Source of the DNA: Cucumis sativus
Taxonomy: Eukaryota; Streptophyta; Magnoliopsida; Cucurbitales; Cucurbitaceae
Direction: 5' to 3'
Length of the DNA stretch: 64,000 bases
Assembly: GCF_000004075.3 (NCBI RefSeq)
Contig: NC_026660.2
Coordinates: 4,712,001 to 4,776,000 of the forward strand
Shown here piece by piece: positions 26,512-38,515 of this stretch. The position numbers and the translations under genes were made by a program. The notes beneath the pieces were generated by a model, which was not told the DNA's origin, did not search any database, and was given only the letters and a program-made list of their open reading frames with translations. Position 1 is the first letter of the stretch, and every line of letters starts with the position of its first letter.

Positions 26512-26629
26512 ATATTTATTACTCGTAAATGTACATAAACTTTTAATTTAATAACATGAATAGAAGTTTAATATTTATTAAACGTAAATGTACATAAACT
26601 TCTAATTTAATAACATGAATAGAAGTTTA
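26512..26629 (+). repeat. 59-bp tandem duplication upstream of SAMDC
   Basis: Two head-to-tail copies, 26512-26570 and 26571-26629, begin ATATTTATTA and end AATAGAAGTTTA. They differ at only a few positions. The pair ends about 300 bases before the SAMDC start codon, in its presumed promoter. Confidence 0.9.
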
Positions 26630-26828
26630 ATTATGTATAGAATTTAAAATTTTATTATATTTGGATGATTATTCTCAATAATAGTTTTGTTATTTACAAT
26701 ATTTTTTTCTTATCATCATCTCTTCTATATATATTTGTTTTCACTTCATTATAATGCTCACAATGATTATATTCTTTGGTTGCCTCATCCGCATGCTCTC
26801 TCTAACCCTAATTCCCATTATTCTCTCC

Positions 26829-26926
26829 ACCTATAAATTTCCCCTTCTTCTCCCTTCTCACCTTATAATTTTCCCTTTTTTCTATTACAAACTCCATATT
26901 TCTGATCATTTCACACACTTTCGATT
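26829..26926 (+). promoter_or_regulatory. TATA box and short leader of SAMDC
   Basis: CACCTATAAATTTCCCC at about 26829-26845 is a good TATA box. It would start transcription near 26865 and leave a pyrimidine-rich leader of about 60 bases with no ATG before the SAMDC start. The conserved upstream ORF seen in many plant SAMDC leaders is therefore absent unless a more distal start is used. Confidence 0.5.
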
Positions 26927-27973
26927 ATGGCCGGTTTCGAAGGGTTCGAAAAGCGATTAGAACTCCATTTCTCCGGCGATGACCCGATTTTCTTCAACAT
27001 GGGGCTCCGCCAGCTTAGCTTTGATTCCCTACAACAAGTCCTACGTGAAGTCCAATGCACCGTCGTCTCCGCCGTCGCTAACCATTACTTTGACGCTTAC
27101 GTTTTGTCGGAATCAAGCCTTTTCGTTTACCCAACTAAAATCATCATCAAAACCTGTGGGACTACTCAACTACTCAAATCCATCCCTCCATTAATCCACC
27201 ACGCCCTTAATCTCCACCTAACACTTGTCTCTTGTCGTTACACTCGCGGTAACTTTATCTTCCCTCTCTCTCAGCCTTTCCCTCACACTTCCTTCCACGA
27301 AGAAGTCGTTTACTTAGAAAACTCCCTCCCTAACCACCTCTGTTTCCGTAAGGCCTCCGTTATGCCTTCCAATCTTTTGCCTTCACATGCTTGGCACGTC
27401 TTCTCTGCTTGTGATGAAACTCGTTTGGTTCATTTTGATTCCGGGTTTTACACGGTTGAGGTTTGTATGACCGACCTTGATCGCAGTTTGGCTAAGAAGT
27501 TTTTCCGACGTCCTGGTGATGGAAAATCCGCCGATGCTGCTGGTAAAGAGATGACCGAGATTTCTGGTATTAATAAGATTAATCCCAATGCTCTTGTTTG
27601 TGATTTTGCTTTTGATCCTTGTGGTTATTCCATGAATGGAATCGACGGTGATCGATATTCCACCATCCATGTTACTCCGGAGGATGGGTATAGTTATGCC
27701 AGTTTTGAATGTGTTGGTTCCATTTACGACGGTGATGATTTTGTTCGGACGTTGAAGAGAGCCGTCCAGGTATTTCGACCAGGGAAAGTGTCAGTGTCGA
27801 CCACTACGGCCACATCGCATCGGGTTTGGGCGAGGGTGGCCGGAGCACTGGAGCCACTTGGGTTGAAATGCCGGAGTTGTACGGTGGACGAATTTCCGGC
27901 AGTGGGGAACGTTGTGTTCCAGACGTTTACGACCCGCCGGAAAAAAACAGGGGAATGCGGCGGCGGACGGTAG
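26927..27973 (+). CDS. SAMDC: S-adenosylmethionine decarboxylase proenzyme
   Basis: A single uninterrupted frame of 348 codons. The enzyme makes decarboxylated S-adenosylmethionine, the aminopropyl donor for spermidine and spermine, in the cytosol. It matures by self-cleavage that creates a pyruvoyl group. The cleavage motif LSESS is at residues 60-64 (E62/S63), with the catalytic cysteine at C77 in KTCGTT, at the same 14-residue spacing as in the human enzyme. Glutamates E5 and E8 (FEGFEKRLE) and the processing residues S235 (CGYSMNG) and H248 (STIHVTPEDG) are present. An intronless coding region is normal in plant SAMDC. The short tail ends in a glycine-rich ECGGGR. The leader has no visible uORF, which suggests the BUD2/SAMDC4-like class; that subclass call is tentative. 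Confidence 0.95.
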   Translation: MAGFEGFEKRLELHFSGDDPIFFNMGLRQLSFDSLQQVLREVQCTVVSAVANHYFDAYVLSESSLFVYPTKIIIKTCGTTQLLKSIPPLIHHALNLHLTLVSCRYTRGNFIFPLSQPFPHTSFHEEVVYLENSLPNHLCFRKASVMPSNLLPSHAWHVFSACDETRLVHFDSGFYTVEVCMTDLDRSLAKKFFRRPGDGKSADAAGKEMTEISGINKINPNALVCDFAFDPCGYSMNGIDGDRYSTIHVTPEDGYSYASFECVGSIYDGDDFVRTLKRAVQVFRPGKVSVSTTTATSHRVWARVAGALEPLGLKCRSCTVDEFPAVGNVVFQTFTTRRKKTGECGGGR

Positions 27974-30900
27974 ATATTAAAAAAGAAAATCTCTAGTCAG
28001 GGAAAGTTAGAATATGATGATAGGCCACGTGGCAAAAGTGAAAACTATGATGTTGATGTGGAGGAATTCAATTGGTTAATGAGAGTGATGAAATGTGGGG
28101 TTGACTTGTTTTTTCTTTTCTTTTCAATTTCTTTTTTCTTCTTTCTCTTTTTCAAATTTAAAAAAAATAAAAAAAAAATCTAAAAATGAGGAGAGAGATA
28201 TAGGGATGGTGACGTGGAGTACCAAGAAGTTTGGGGGATTTGAAAAAACAAAAAACAAAAAACAGAAAAACAGAAAAACAGAAAGATCATAAATATAATG
28301 ATAATGCACCCCACTTAGGGTTGTCACGCCTAAGGATTTTTTGAAGCATTTTGTGTAGTAGTGGAGAAAAAAATATATATATTGAGATTCAAAGTGCAAA
28401 CCAAGTACTCCTTCTACTTCATCAACCCTTATATCAACTTTTTTTTTCTCCTCTCTTCATCCTTTATGTAATTTTCCCTATTTTAATTTCTAGCTATCTT
28501 TATTCAATAGCGATTACAATTAATAAAACTCTTAGCTTCTTCTTTGAGTTCCAAGGTTGATTCGAGGCATCCAAAAAGTGTAACAAGTTCATTTTTGACT
28601 TTTTAGTGGAATGCATGTATATGCCAAAATCAGTTTAATTAGCAATATTTTGATAGGGCAAAAGCTAGCTTACAACACTCTCCTTCTGCTTTGTCTATCA
28701 ACTAATTTTTCTCTTCTCATTTATCTAATTTTCTCTTCTAATGTCTAGTGTAAATTCAATTCACAGACACTACAAAATAACTAAAACTGACTAGATCTTT
28801 TTTTTGATTTCGAGGATGAAAAAATTCAAAGATTTAATCTTTTTAAACGTTAAATTAAGTTGATTAACAAAACAAGATCACTCGAGAGATGTCTGCACGG
28901 TGATCTTAACAAGATAAGAAAGGGCAGAGACATAATTTAATTAATTTGTATTTTTGTTGTGATGTAATATAAAGTTAAAAAGAAAAGTGATTATATGTAT
29001 ATATTAATCAGGATATAGTGTTGTTGTTTAGGAATGGATGATGAGTTTGAAAATGTTAGGATGATGAAGGCTGGCGTGGAAGGCACCCAGATAAGGCAGC
29101 AGCAAAGCAATAAGACCACATGATGATAATTTGAAAGAGAGAGAGGGACACTATAGTAAATTTATACATATAATTGGTTTCCCCTTTCACACATTTTATC
29201 AAACAGATTCTGCACGTGCCCATTATGCCCATTATGCCCATTATGCCCCTTTCTAAATGCCTTCTCCACTTCCTCTCTTATATGGCCTTCCCACCCATTC
29301 CTATTACCCAATACCCCTAATTAATTTCCTCCAAATATATCCCTACATCAACAACAATATTCATTCCTTTACAATAATTCTACCGCTCTTTCCACTATTC
29401 TGTGTCCTTTATTTTTCCCAAACAAGTTGATATTCTTCTCTGAATTTGAATTAGAATCCTATATGGCATATTAGTGGAAGTAAGAAATCAAAATTAATTA
29501 ATAAACCTAAACATACTCCAAACAAATGGGGTTAAAACATGCTATTTATCTATTAAAAAAAATTAGATTTTGATTATCTCAAATCTCACATCTTATTAAT
29601 CTAAATAAAACATAGTGTTAATATTTGGTTTTGGTGAACTTTGTCTTAATTGTTTTTTCTTTCCAACTACTTCTACGTCGAATTTGGCAAAAGAAAAAAA
29701 AAGAGTCAAACCACTTATACCCAAACTAGATATAGAAAGAGGAAAATAATCGAATGACTTGTGGAATTTTGATATTCGTGGTACGACTATTTGTATGTGC
29801 ATCAATGGGTCAGTTTTAGAGGGGGGAAATCATTTCCATGGATGTATAATTTTTTGTTTTGACATATTTGTTAGAAGAGATAGGTTAGTTTTGTCCCCTC
29901 ACACTCATAGTGTAGGAGAAAAAGAGAGAAAGGAAAAGGAGGGGTAGGGAGTTGGGAGTTGGGAGAGGAATCAAAAGCACAATTTAGAGTGGAGGATATT
30001 TGGGAAATGAGAAATGAGATTGGCTCAGAGGTTGAAGTTCCATTTACCTTCCACCTTGTCCTTTTGCTTTTGGACACTCACTCATATTTTATATTCTTCT
30101 AATAGGAGCAGTCTACCCTTATAATAAATGCAATCCCCATAAACCACCATCCTTTCCTTACCCACTTCCTTACTCAATCTTTTTATATCCAAACACTTCC
30201 AAAGCAAACAAACAAAGAATAGTTGCACTTTCGTTCTCCAACTTTCAATTTTAAAATTTCAGGTAGAAATTGAACCCTAAATGATCAAAATTATAGCCTT
30301 CAATTTATATAATTGTTACCCATTTCTACACATATGTAAGTTGAGAAATTTGATTCTAAGAAAAAATATTTCGGCAGACTATTATTGCCACAAATATATA
30401 GGCCCTTTGTTTGGGCTCATCAAATCCCCAATGGGCCTAAGAAGCCTCAACCACAATAGCTTTTGGGTCTAACAATTTCTCAGTATGAATGGGCCCTGGC
30501 CCGATAAACATAATGCTAAACAACCATGTATTTGAGAAAATAGCGGACATTAAAAATAATTTGATTTTTAGCCGTATCTCATAAAATACATTTTTTATAT
30601 ATACTTTTCACTCTATTTTACTCCTTGATGGAATGAATATCATGCTGGTTAGTTACAATGTATTTGTTAACTGCAAAATTAATATTACAATGTATTTGAT
30701 ATCATTCAATTTTATTTTCAAACGAAATTAAATAAACGTTTATTAAATAAATATTTATTTTATTTATTGATCTCATATAACCAAAGTAGATTCATGTCTT
30801 AAATTTTAAAATAATATATTTTACATAAAGTTATGCATTTTATATAGTAACAACTTACTTATGTTTCCTATAATTATGCATATACAATTTTTTTAATAAA

Positions 30901-33900
30901 GGGATTGACCATATTATTATATATAGTTTACACTATTTAATTCACATAATTAAATCATTAATAATGTTATTCCATGGTAGGTTTTGTTGGAGTGAATATT
31001 CTAAATTTTGAATTTAAAACAATATCTTCTACATAAAATTATGCATTTTATATAATAACAAATTCATATAATTAGTGTATCTTTCCAACTTTTAAGCATT
31101 ATTTTATGAATTAAATGTTAGTATAACGGTAAGAATAAAATCAATTTTCTTTTTTTATTCTGACTTTTATTTTGGGTACAAAAGTATTCGAATGAACTTG
31201 TTTTTAGTTTTGCAAATTTTTCACTGCAGTTCTATTTATTGGTTGCATTTATCGTACCCATGTTTTGGAATTCCTTGACTTTTATCGTATATCGTTTTTT
31301 ACAACGGCAATGCAACGTGTGAAACTTTTTTTTATGGTAGATGGATAGAATCTTTTCGATATATTGACTACCATGTGATTGATGTATTTGTCCCATGTTC
31401 ATCTTCATTTCAAGAATTCTTATAGTGCATTCAAGATAGAATTTTTCCATCCTTACATATTTCTGTGTGTTGCATTACTTTGTATTGAGATGGATGCAAT
31501 AGTTCAAATCTTATTCGGATTGGTGAAGACAAGGACGTGTATTGGCTTATGTTGATTATGTCGAAATTTTCTAACAATGATTTTGTTTTAGTTCTTGATT
31601 CTGCAATAAAGAGAATGATTACCTTCAGAATTGAACTTCTAAAGGTATGAGGTGGAGCTTCACACTATGTTTTTTTTATTTTAGTTATTTAGAGGGAATT
31701 TTGTTTATACCATTTGTTTTCCAATTACAGTGTAACGAGTGTTTATGTTAGTGTACTAAAATAGTCTATCAGTGATACACTTATGGTTTATGATCTACCT
31801 GCAATAAACTTTAATAAATTTTGTTATATTTGCAACTATTTGTTTATATGATTCATAACACTATTATTGAACTATTATTCATACAACCTTATAGAGGATA
31901 CTTCATATTTTTCATTAATATTCTTTATTCTATTAGATTAATAATAGGATAAAATATTCAACCTTAAGAAAAAAAATTTGTTTCTACTACTCGAACCGAG
32001 ATTTTTTAAAAACATTCTACATTTTTACTTTTAGACACGTACGGAGCCTAAAGAGTATATTTTGATGGGAGTATATGACATATTTGTTGACATTATTTTT
32101 TAATTAAAGTAGATATGAAAGATTGAAATGTATTGATGAGAATTGTGCATATGGCTTGATTGGATGATGATAATAATAATACAAATTTACTGATCATAAA
32201 GGATTCAACAAATCAAATGGTTGGAATTATAGAATTAGATTCCCCCAATATGGGAAGAGATGTAGTGGATTTTGTGAAGTAAAGCTCCACTCAAATGATT
32301 GTGGTTGAAAAATAAAACCTTTAATTCAAAAAGGGGAAGAAAAAAAGATTTGAGATTCAGAATCTTTGTTGAGATTTTGATTTTGGATCATATATTTGGT
32401 TTATCTTTGAGCTATAATTTTCCCATCCAATAAATATTAATATATTTTTCAAATGGATATTTCTCAATATTAATGATTCATAATAAATAAGTCTGAAGCT
32501 AATCCCACATCAAGATTCCTCTCTAGACTGTCTCTTCCATAATTGACATTTCATTTAAATTATTCACTTCTATTTCAACAACTAACCAATTTGATTTGAT
32601 AGTGTTAGAATTTATACCAACATTAATTGATCATCACACAAAATCTTCTTAAATAATAGAGGATAACAACTTTGATTGTTAATAATATATAATCAATATG
32701 GCCTTTTTCCCCTTATAACCATATTGATTTTTTTTTCCTAACGTGGAAGGTGTTAGGTGGATGCTTTCGGATTATCTAGCTCGTACTATTCGTCTTACCG
32801 ACACAAACATCATTCCTAGTAGTTGTGAGGTTAAAATTCTTGAAGTAATGACATTTTGTCACCATTCACAAAGAGTAGCCCAAGTGATTCGCTTGGTGGA
32901 AACTAATTGTTTAGAGATAACCTACATGTTGAATAACATTGTGGGTGATATCACTGAAGGTCTTATCTTTATTTGAGTTAGTATTATGAGGGTAAGTTCA
33001 TTCTCTTATGTTCGTCGGTGTTATTACGACTTATGCACTTTTTTGTTTAAAGCTTTAGAGAGAAATGTCAATCTTCGTATTTTTCTTTTAGAAGTTAAAA
33101 TGTTGGTATACTTCAATTGAATAAGAAACATCACAACTTGAGGAATATTTGAATTCAACGATATGAGTATAATATGAGCATTATTTCAATTCTGAAGAAA
33201 GCAACTTTTTCTTATTCGAAGGTTAAAAATGAAAATTAAGAATGTGAGGTTTTGTTTAGTGATATATTTTTTTGCTTTATTATTTTTTTTTGTTAAAAAT
33301 AAAATTAACATTTGTAGTCCTTTTTAAAAAAAAAAAAAAAAACAAGGCTAATATTTTGGTTTATACTTGAAAAGAATATATATAAATATATATATAGTAG
33401 GTGGGTTATTGTCCACAATAGTGTAAGTTTGTTTCTTCCACAAATTTTACTTGAAGATGAATGGGCCAATAACTAAGGAAGACTCCAAATTTTCAAACCC
33501 TTCAAAAAAATCCAAATCTGCCACACAATTTCAAAGAGAGAGAGAAAAAGAAAAAGAAAAAAAAAACCTCAATTATAGACTTTTACTATTCAAATGGAAA
33601 CAATGACCAAAATTTGGTCATATGATGCAATGTCTATGGGAAGAAAATTGAAAACACCTTGGAAATTCCAAGCTTAAAGGTGGCAAAGGAAAGGAAATGG
33701 AAAAGGGAAAAAAAAAGTCATTTTTGACCTAAGTTTGTGAGTTGTCCATCGACTTTCAAATTTTATCCAATATTTGGACCCTAAACTTAAACTATTGTTG
33801 CTAAAAACAACCTAAAAATATTATTAAACTCATTACTTTTCATTATTCATCATATTAGTTATTTTCTTGCTTGCAACTCAAATTGCATCTTTTTACGTTC

Positions 33901-34390
33901 TTTCTTGTACGTTTGATGATACATCTTCTTTCTCTACCGTATCAAAACACTTTCTCTAGACTCCTAGTGAGCAATCAATCTTTCATCTATATTTCACTTC
34001 GAAACAACTAGTGTGAGTATGAGCGTGTGTAGATCTATTCTAATGATGTTCATTTTTACTTGAAATGTGATCGAAGTCTAACATCAACTAGATAAGAGAA
34101 TGATCATACATATACAATTAATAATGATTATCTAAAAGTGATAAAAAAAATCGAAAGTTAGGTTGTTTTTTACACCCTTTCTATTGTGTGATTCTATCTT
34201 TTACTTGTGTGTCATTTGCACTATATCCTCTTATAATACACAAGTAAAGATCTTAAACTAGTCTATGTCAATTCAAACAAACCTCAAATACTCTAACCTC
34301 TATCTCTTCACATGTGGTTGGGAGAAGGAAAAATAAATTAGTTTTCACAGCTCACGGGCAGCTCTGTTGAAAAATTTGAAGTAGAGTTAT
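27974..34390. other. Intergenic region between SAMDC and PP2C
   Basis: The first few hundred bases are the SAMDC 3' UTR and include a palindromic G-box (GCCACGTGGC, 28024-28033). The rest is AT-rich, with a 9-base repeat at 29219, a cluster of GGCCCA/TGGGCC words at about 30402-30495, a diverged direct duplication (30793 and 31000), and a diverged CTATCAGTGATAC foldback fragment near 31750. The open frames here are short and unrecognised; a GTG-started 77-codon frame at 32743-32976 is the only one with a normal amino-acid mix, and I cannot assign it. Confidence 0.55.
29219..29249. repeat. CCCATTATG microsatellite
   Basis: A nine-base unit repeated just over three times, directly after a CACGTG G-box core at about 29214. 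A minus-strand frame reading Met-Gly-Ile repeats results from it and is not a gene. Confidence 0.85.
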
Positions 34391-35139
34391 TTTCCATTAC
34401 CAGAAAAAAGAAATGGTGAGTTTCAAGATTTTCAATGTGTGAACAAATTTTTCTTACTGTTTTTGGGTCATCTCAATGTCCAATCTTGTACCTTTCCTAT
34501 GCCCTCTTCTTCTTCTCCTTCTTCTTCTTCTTCTCTTTCTCTGTTTCTCACCGAAAGCCTAACACTGTTTTCGTTAACATCTAAACCCCACATTCCTATC
34601 GGCTGCAAAATTTGTTCTTAGGGTTAATTTTTCTCGATTACTTCGCCTTTTCTACCTCCTCGAGCCGTGATCTTTCTTCAAAAGCAATTACCCATTTCCC
34701 CTGTTCTGTTGTTTTTGTTCTAAACTTACTGTTGTGATACACACACACATATATAGTGCTTTCTTTTGCGTCAGGAAGGATTTCACTCAAAGGAAAAGCA
34801 ATCTTTCATTTGCACAATCGTTTTCTAAGTGGGGAAAAGGCCTTTTCTCTTTGTTTTCTTACATAGGTTTTGCTGTTCCTTCTGTCTTAGCCTCTGTTCT
34901 TTTGCATCTTTCTCAACTTTTTTACTCTTCTGAATAATATGGGGTTTTCCTCTCGGAAAGTTGATGGGGTTTGGTTAGATTGTGTCAGAAACATCTGGGT
35001 TTTGCTACAAGAGTTGAGTATTTTATAGTTCAATTTCAATTTGTACTATTACTTCTTTGAGGACTTTCATCAAACACCTTGCGGGTAACTTCGAACTTCA
35101 ATTTTTTTTTTTTTTTTTGCTTCTTCCATTTGAGAAATT
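34391..35139 (+). promoter_or_regulatory. Upstream and 5' leader region of the PP2C gene
   Basis: The stretch from about 34440 is CT-rich (34500-34560) and changes in composition from the AT-rich spacer to its left. It probably contains the transcript start and may hold a leader intron, but I cannot place the borders. Several ATG-initiated short frames occur; none resembles a conserved uORF peptide. A T run ends 20 bases before the start codon. Confidence 0.4.
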
Positions 35140-37259
35140 ATGGGTTGTATCCATACAAAATGTTGCTGTCGCTACCCAAAATCGTTGGTTGGAGAATCTC
35201 AAGACTTTCGACAAGGGGTTCCTTACTGTCTTCAAGATAAGAACACTGTGATAGAGAAATCATTGGAGATGATTCCTGTTGCTTCCCACAACTATCATTT
35301 GGAATATTTGGTTCTAGCTCAGCGTGGTTACTACCCTGAATCTCCTGATAAAGAAAATCAAGACAGTTTCTGCATTAGAACAAACATTCAAGGTAACCCA
35401 AATGCTCATTTCTTTGGTGTTTTTGATGGACATGGTCAATTTGGAATGCAGTGTTCAAACTTTGTGAAAGATAGACTAATAGAAAAGCTATGTAATGATC
35501 CCACATTGTTAGATGATCCTATACAAGCTTATAATTCAGCATTTTTGTCTACAAATGATGAGTTACATACAAGTGAGATTGATGATTCCATGAGTGGAAC
35601 AACTGCAATTACAGTTCTTGTTGTTGGGGATACTCTGTATGTAGCTAATGTTGGTGATTCAAGAGCTGTAATTGCAGTCAAAGAAGGGAATTGTGTTCTG
35701 GCTAAGGACTTGTCAAATGATCAAACACCATTTAGAAAAGATGAGTATGAGAGAGTTAAGCTTTGTGGGGCTAGAGTTTTGAGTGTTGATCAAGTGGAAG
35801 GACTTGTGGATCCTGATATTCAGTGCTGGGGAGACGAAGAAAGTCAAGGCGGCGATCCACCTCGGCTGTGGGTTCAAAATGGATTGTATCCTGGGACTGC
35901 ATTTACTAGGAGTATTGGTGATAGTACTGCTGAGAAAATCGGTGTAAATGCTGTTCCTGAGGTCTTAGTTCTTCAGCTTAATCCCAATCATCTTTTCTTT
36001 GTGGTTGCTAGTGATGGAGTTTTCGAGTTCCTTTCAAGTCAAACTGTTGTTGATATGGTATGTAATGTTATCAATTTCTAGCTATATTTTTCTTTGATAT
36101 TTTCTTCTTGGTCATGAATCTTGATATCCAGGTTGCCATGTTGAAGATTGGTAGATACAAACCCGTTAGATAGCTATTTGGTTTGCTGTTTTTGAAAGAC
36201 TCTTTTGATTTCCTCAAAATCTTTTGGTAACATTTTCACAAAAGATGCACCAAAGCCATCTTTTGGAGAATGTTAGGATTTATTCTCTATTTTAGAGCTA
36301 TTTGCACGATTTTATCAAATTATAGAGACTATTTAGAAACGTTTTATCAAATCACTAAGACTGATATTTAATTTTTAAAATTATAGGAACCAAATTTGTA
36401 ATTTAACCTCTTTTCTTTTTGTTGAATTTTTGGTTTGGTTTTCTAAAATGTTTTTAAAAAGTAGGTAATAAAGTAAAAAAAAAAATATAAGTGAAAGTAG
36501 GGTTTATAGAAACAAAATGATTAATAGACAAGCATACTTTTTATCTGTTTACTTGTTGCTTCTTACTTTTGAACTGCTGAACTCAATAGAAACGACTTCT
36601 ATTAGCCAATTTGTGAGCATATACGTAAGTTGCGTTAATATGTTTTAACCATAACTACAGATCTTAACACAATTTCTAATGTTTTTTTCCCCTCTATACA
36701 GGCATCAAGTTATGCAGATCCTCAAGATGCTTGCACTGCCATTGCTGCCGAGTCGTATAAACTATGGATGGAACATGAAAATCGAACCGATGATATAACG
36801 ATCATTGTTGTTCAAATCAAAGGCTTGTCTAATGTATGAAATTTACAAGAATTATTTCGGCTACATATTTCTTGCTCTTGAATGTGATGATGATATAATC
36901 TTCAACAGCAAAATGCAGGATGATGTTGAACAAAGAAAAGAAAAGAAAAAACATTTTGTTATTACATCTCTGTTATCCCCTTGATATAAACCTACATTTT
37001 GAACAGAAAATTTATGATTCAATGCTTAGCTTTCTCATCTCTTATCAATTCGTTAGCTTGTAAGCTTGTTCCTCCCTTGTTTGCGTTGTTGGTTTAGTCA
37101 GGTGCTGATAATAATCCTTCCAGCAACGGGCTGGAGACTGCTTCTTTGAGAATTGATTTCTCAGATCTACCCACTGAACCGAACACTCAACCTGTTGCTG
37201 TGACAAATCGAAACCCAGCGATCGTGGTTCCAATGCTGAATAATCAGACATCTTTATAA
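35140..37259 (+). CDS. Protein phosphatase 2C (PP2C 35 type, At3g06270-like)
   Basis: Three exons in phase 0: 35140-36057, 36702-36833, 37098-37259, giving 403 residues. The protein is a metal-dependent serine/threonine phosphatase. It starts [10 protein letters not shown], a good N-myristoylation plus palmitoylation signal, so membrane anchoring is expected. PP2C motifs follow in order: DKENQD (E72, D75), VFDGHG (D96, G97), [23 protein letters not shown] and [10 protein letters not shown]. These supply the metal-binding acidic residues. The third exon encodes a serine- and proline-containing tail that ends [16 protein letters not shown], a reading too regular to be intron. If the second intron is retained, TGA at 36837-36839 ends the protein at 351 residues, just after LSNV. 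Both forms keep the whole catalytic domain. Confidence 0.9.
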
Positions 37260-38515
37260 CGGTAGTCTCTCTACTATAATAACATATTACCGCTAAACTT
37301 GTTGTTCGAAATGATTTAAGTACATAAGCACTTAGAAAGAAAGTTAATCTAAACAGAGACCATTGTTCATAGTTGTTAAATGGTTTTAGCTTGTGTATTC
37401 AGACTTCAGTGTTGCTATAACATTCCTCCACCAGCAGAAGAGACTTGTAATGGATCCTGAAAGGTAAAACTGACTAAAAAGCATTTTATAATCTTAATTT
37501 TTGCTTAGAAGAATTACCTTTTAGTTTCTGACGTCACTTTGTTTATACTTTTACAGTTGAAACAAATACTGATCTTCCAGCTTAGCATTGGACCAACTAA
37601 GTTGATAAAGACAGGGAGGTTTGGTGTCTTTGACATGGAAAAATGGATGGATTGTTCTCTTGTAAATCCATGATAGAGATTGAGAGAAAAATCTACAGTT
37701 CCCATTAAAAAGACAAGACAAAGAAAGGGAATTTAATGAGGTGGATTAACTTCAAAGCTCAATGATAAACAAGTTTCAGACCCCACTTTGTTACCTTGTC
37801 TCTTCATTTCTGGCTGGCATGCTAAGGTAGAATATGTTGTAAATAGCAAAAAAAAAAAGAAAAAAAATTATATATCCTTTTTCTTCTTCTGTTTGCTTAA
37901 GATAGATCCCACTTCTTGAAAAGTGTCATGTCAATGGTTTAGCTTGTTGTGAAGTTAACTTGTGGATGACTGTCACAAATTGTTGCTCAGATGGACCCTC
38001 AATTTTTTCTATAATTTCAAATTTCAATGTTTTGTGATTCAAATTCTCTCATCCAAATCACCAACGGTTACTCTCACGTGATCATAGTTTAGTAGAAATT
38101 AACACAAATATATTTTTGTTAAAATTTTAAGATAGTAAGGTTTGACAAACTATTGAGATTTTCGTGCGACCTGTTTGATTTTTTTTTATAGTAATTCCAC
38201 CCATCCTAACTTTAACAAAAGGTCAAAACACAAAAAATCTTGGATCATATCTCGTTTGAGTCTTTGAGAATAGGTTAGTTGCACACGCTCGAGCATTTTT
38301 TAGTGTAGAATAAGAATTTATTGAAAACAGGCTTAGTTAAACGGTAATTGACAAAACTTTTAGTTGATGGAAGGTTCAATCTGAAATAATCTCTACATAA
38401 TGGCAAAGACTTGGAAGAACAGTCAACCTTATAGATGTTACAAAATACATCTAAACAAGATAAAACAAAATCTTAGATATTATTTGTTACATTATGCACC
38501 TTTGCAGAATAATCT
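37260..38515. other. Convergent 3' region between PP2C and COA4
   Basis: The two genes point at each other, so this stretch holds both 3' UTRs and a short spacer. No additional gene is visible; a minus-strand 63-codon frame at 37514-37705 has no recognisable feature. Confidence 0.5.

Noticed and set aside
26754..26960. 68-codon frame overlapping the SAMDC start, considered as the conserved uORF
   Set aside because: It does not resemble the conserved SAMDC upstream peptide, and its ATG lies upstream of the TATA box.
29056..29241. Minus-strand frame starting with Met-Gly-Ile repeats
   Set aside because: The start is the CCCATTATG microsatellite, and the remainder has no recognisable domain.
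35140..36081. PP2C as a single exon of 313 codons
   Set aside because: The reading after VVDM is intronic; splicing at 36057 to 36702 restores the conserved PP2C C-terminus with the [10 protein letters not shown] motif.
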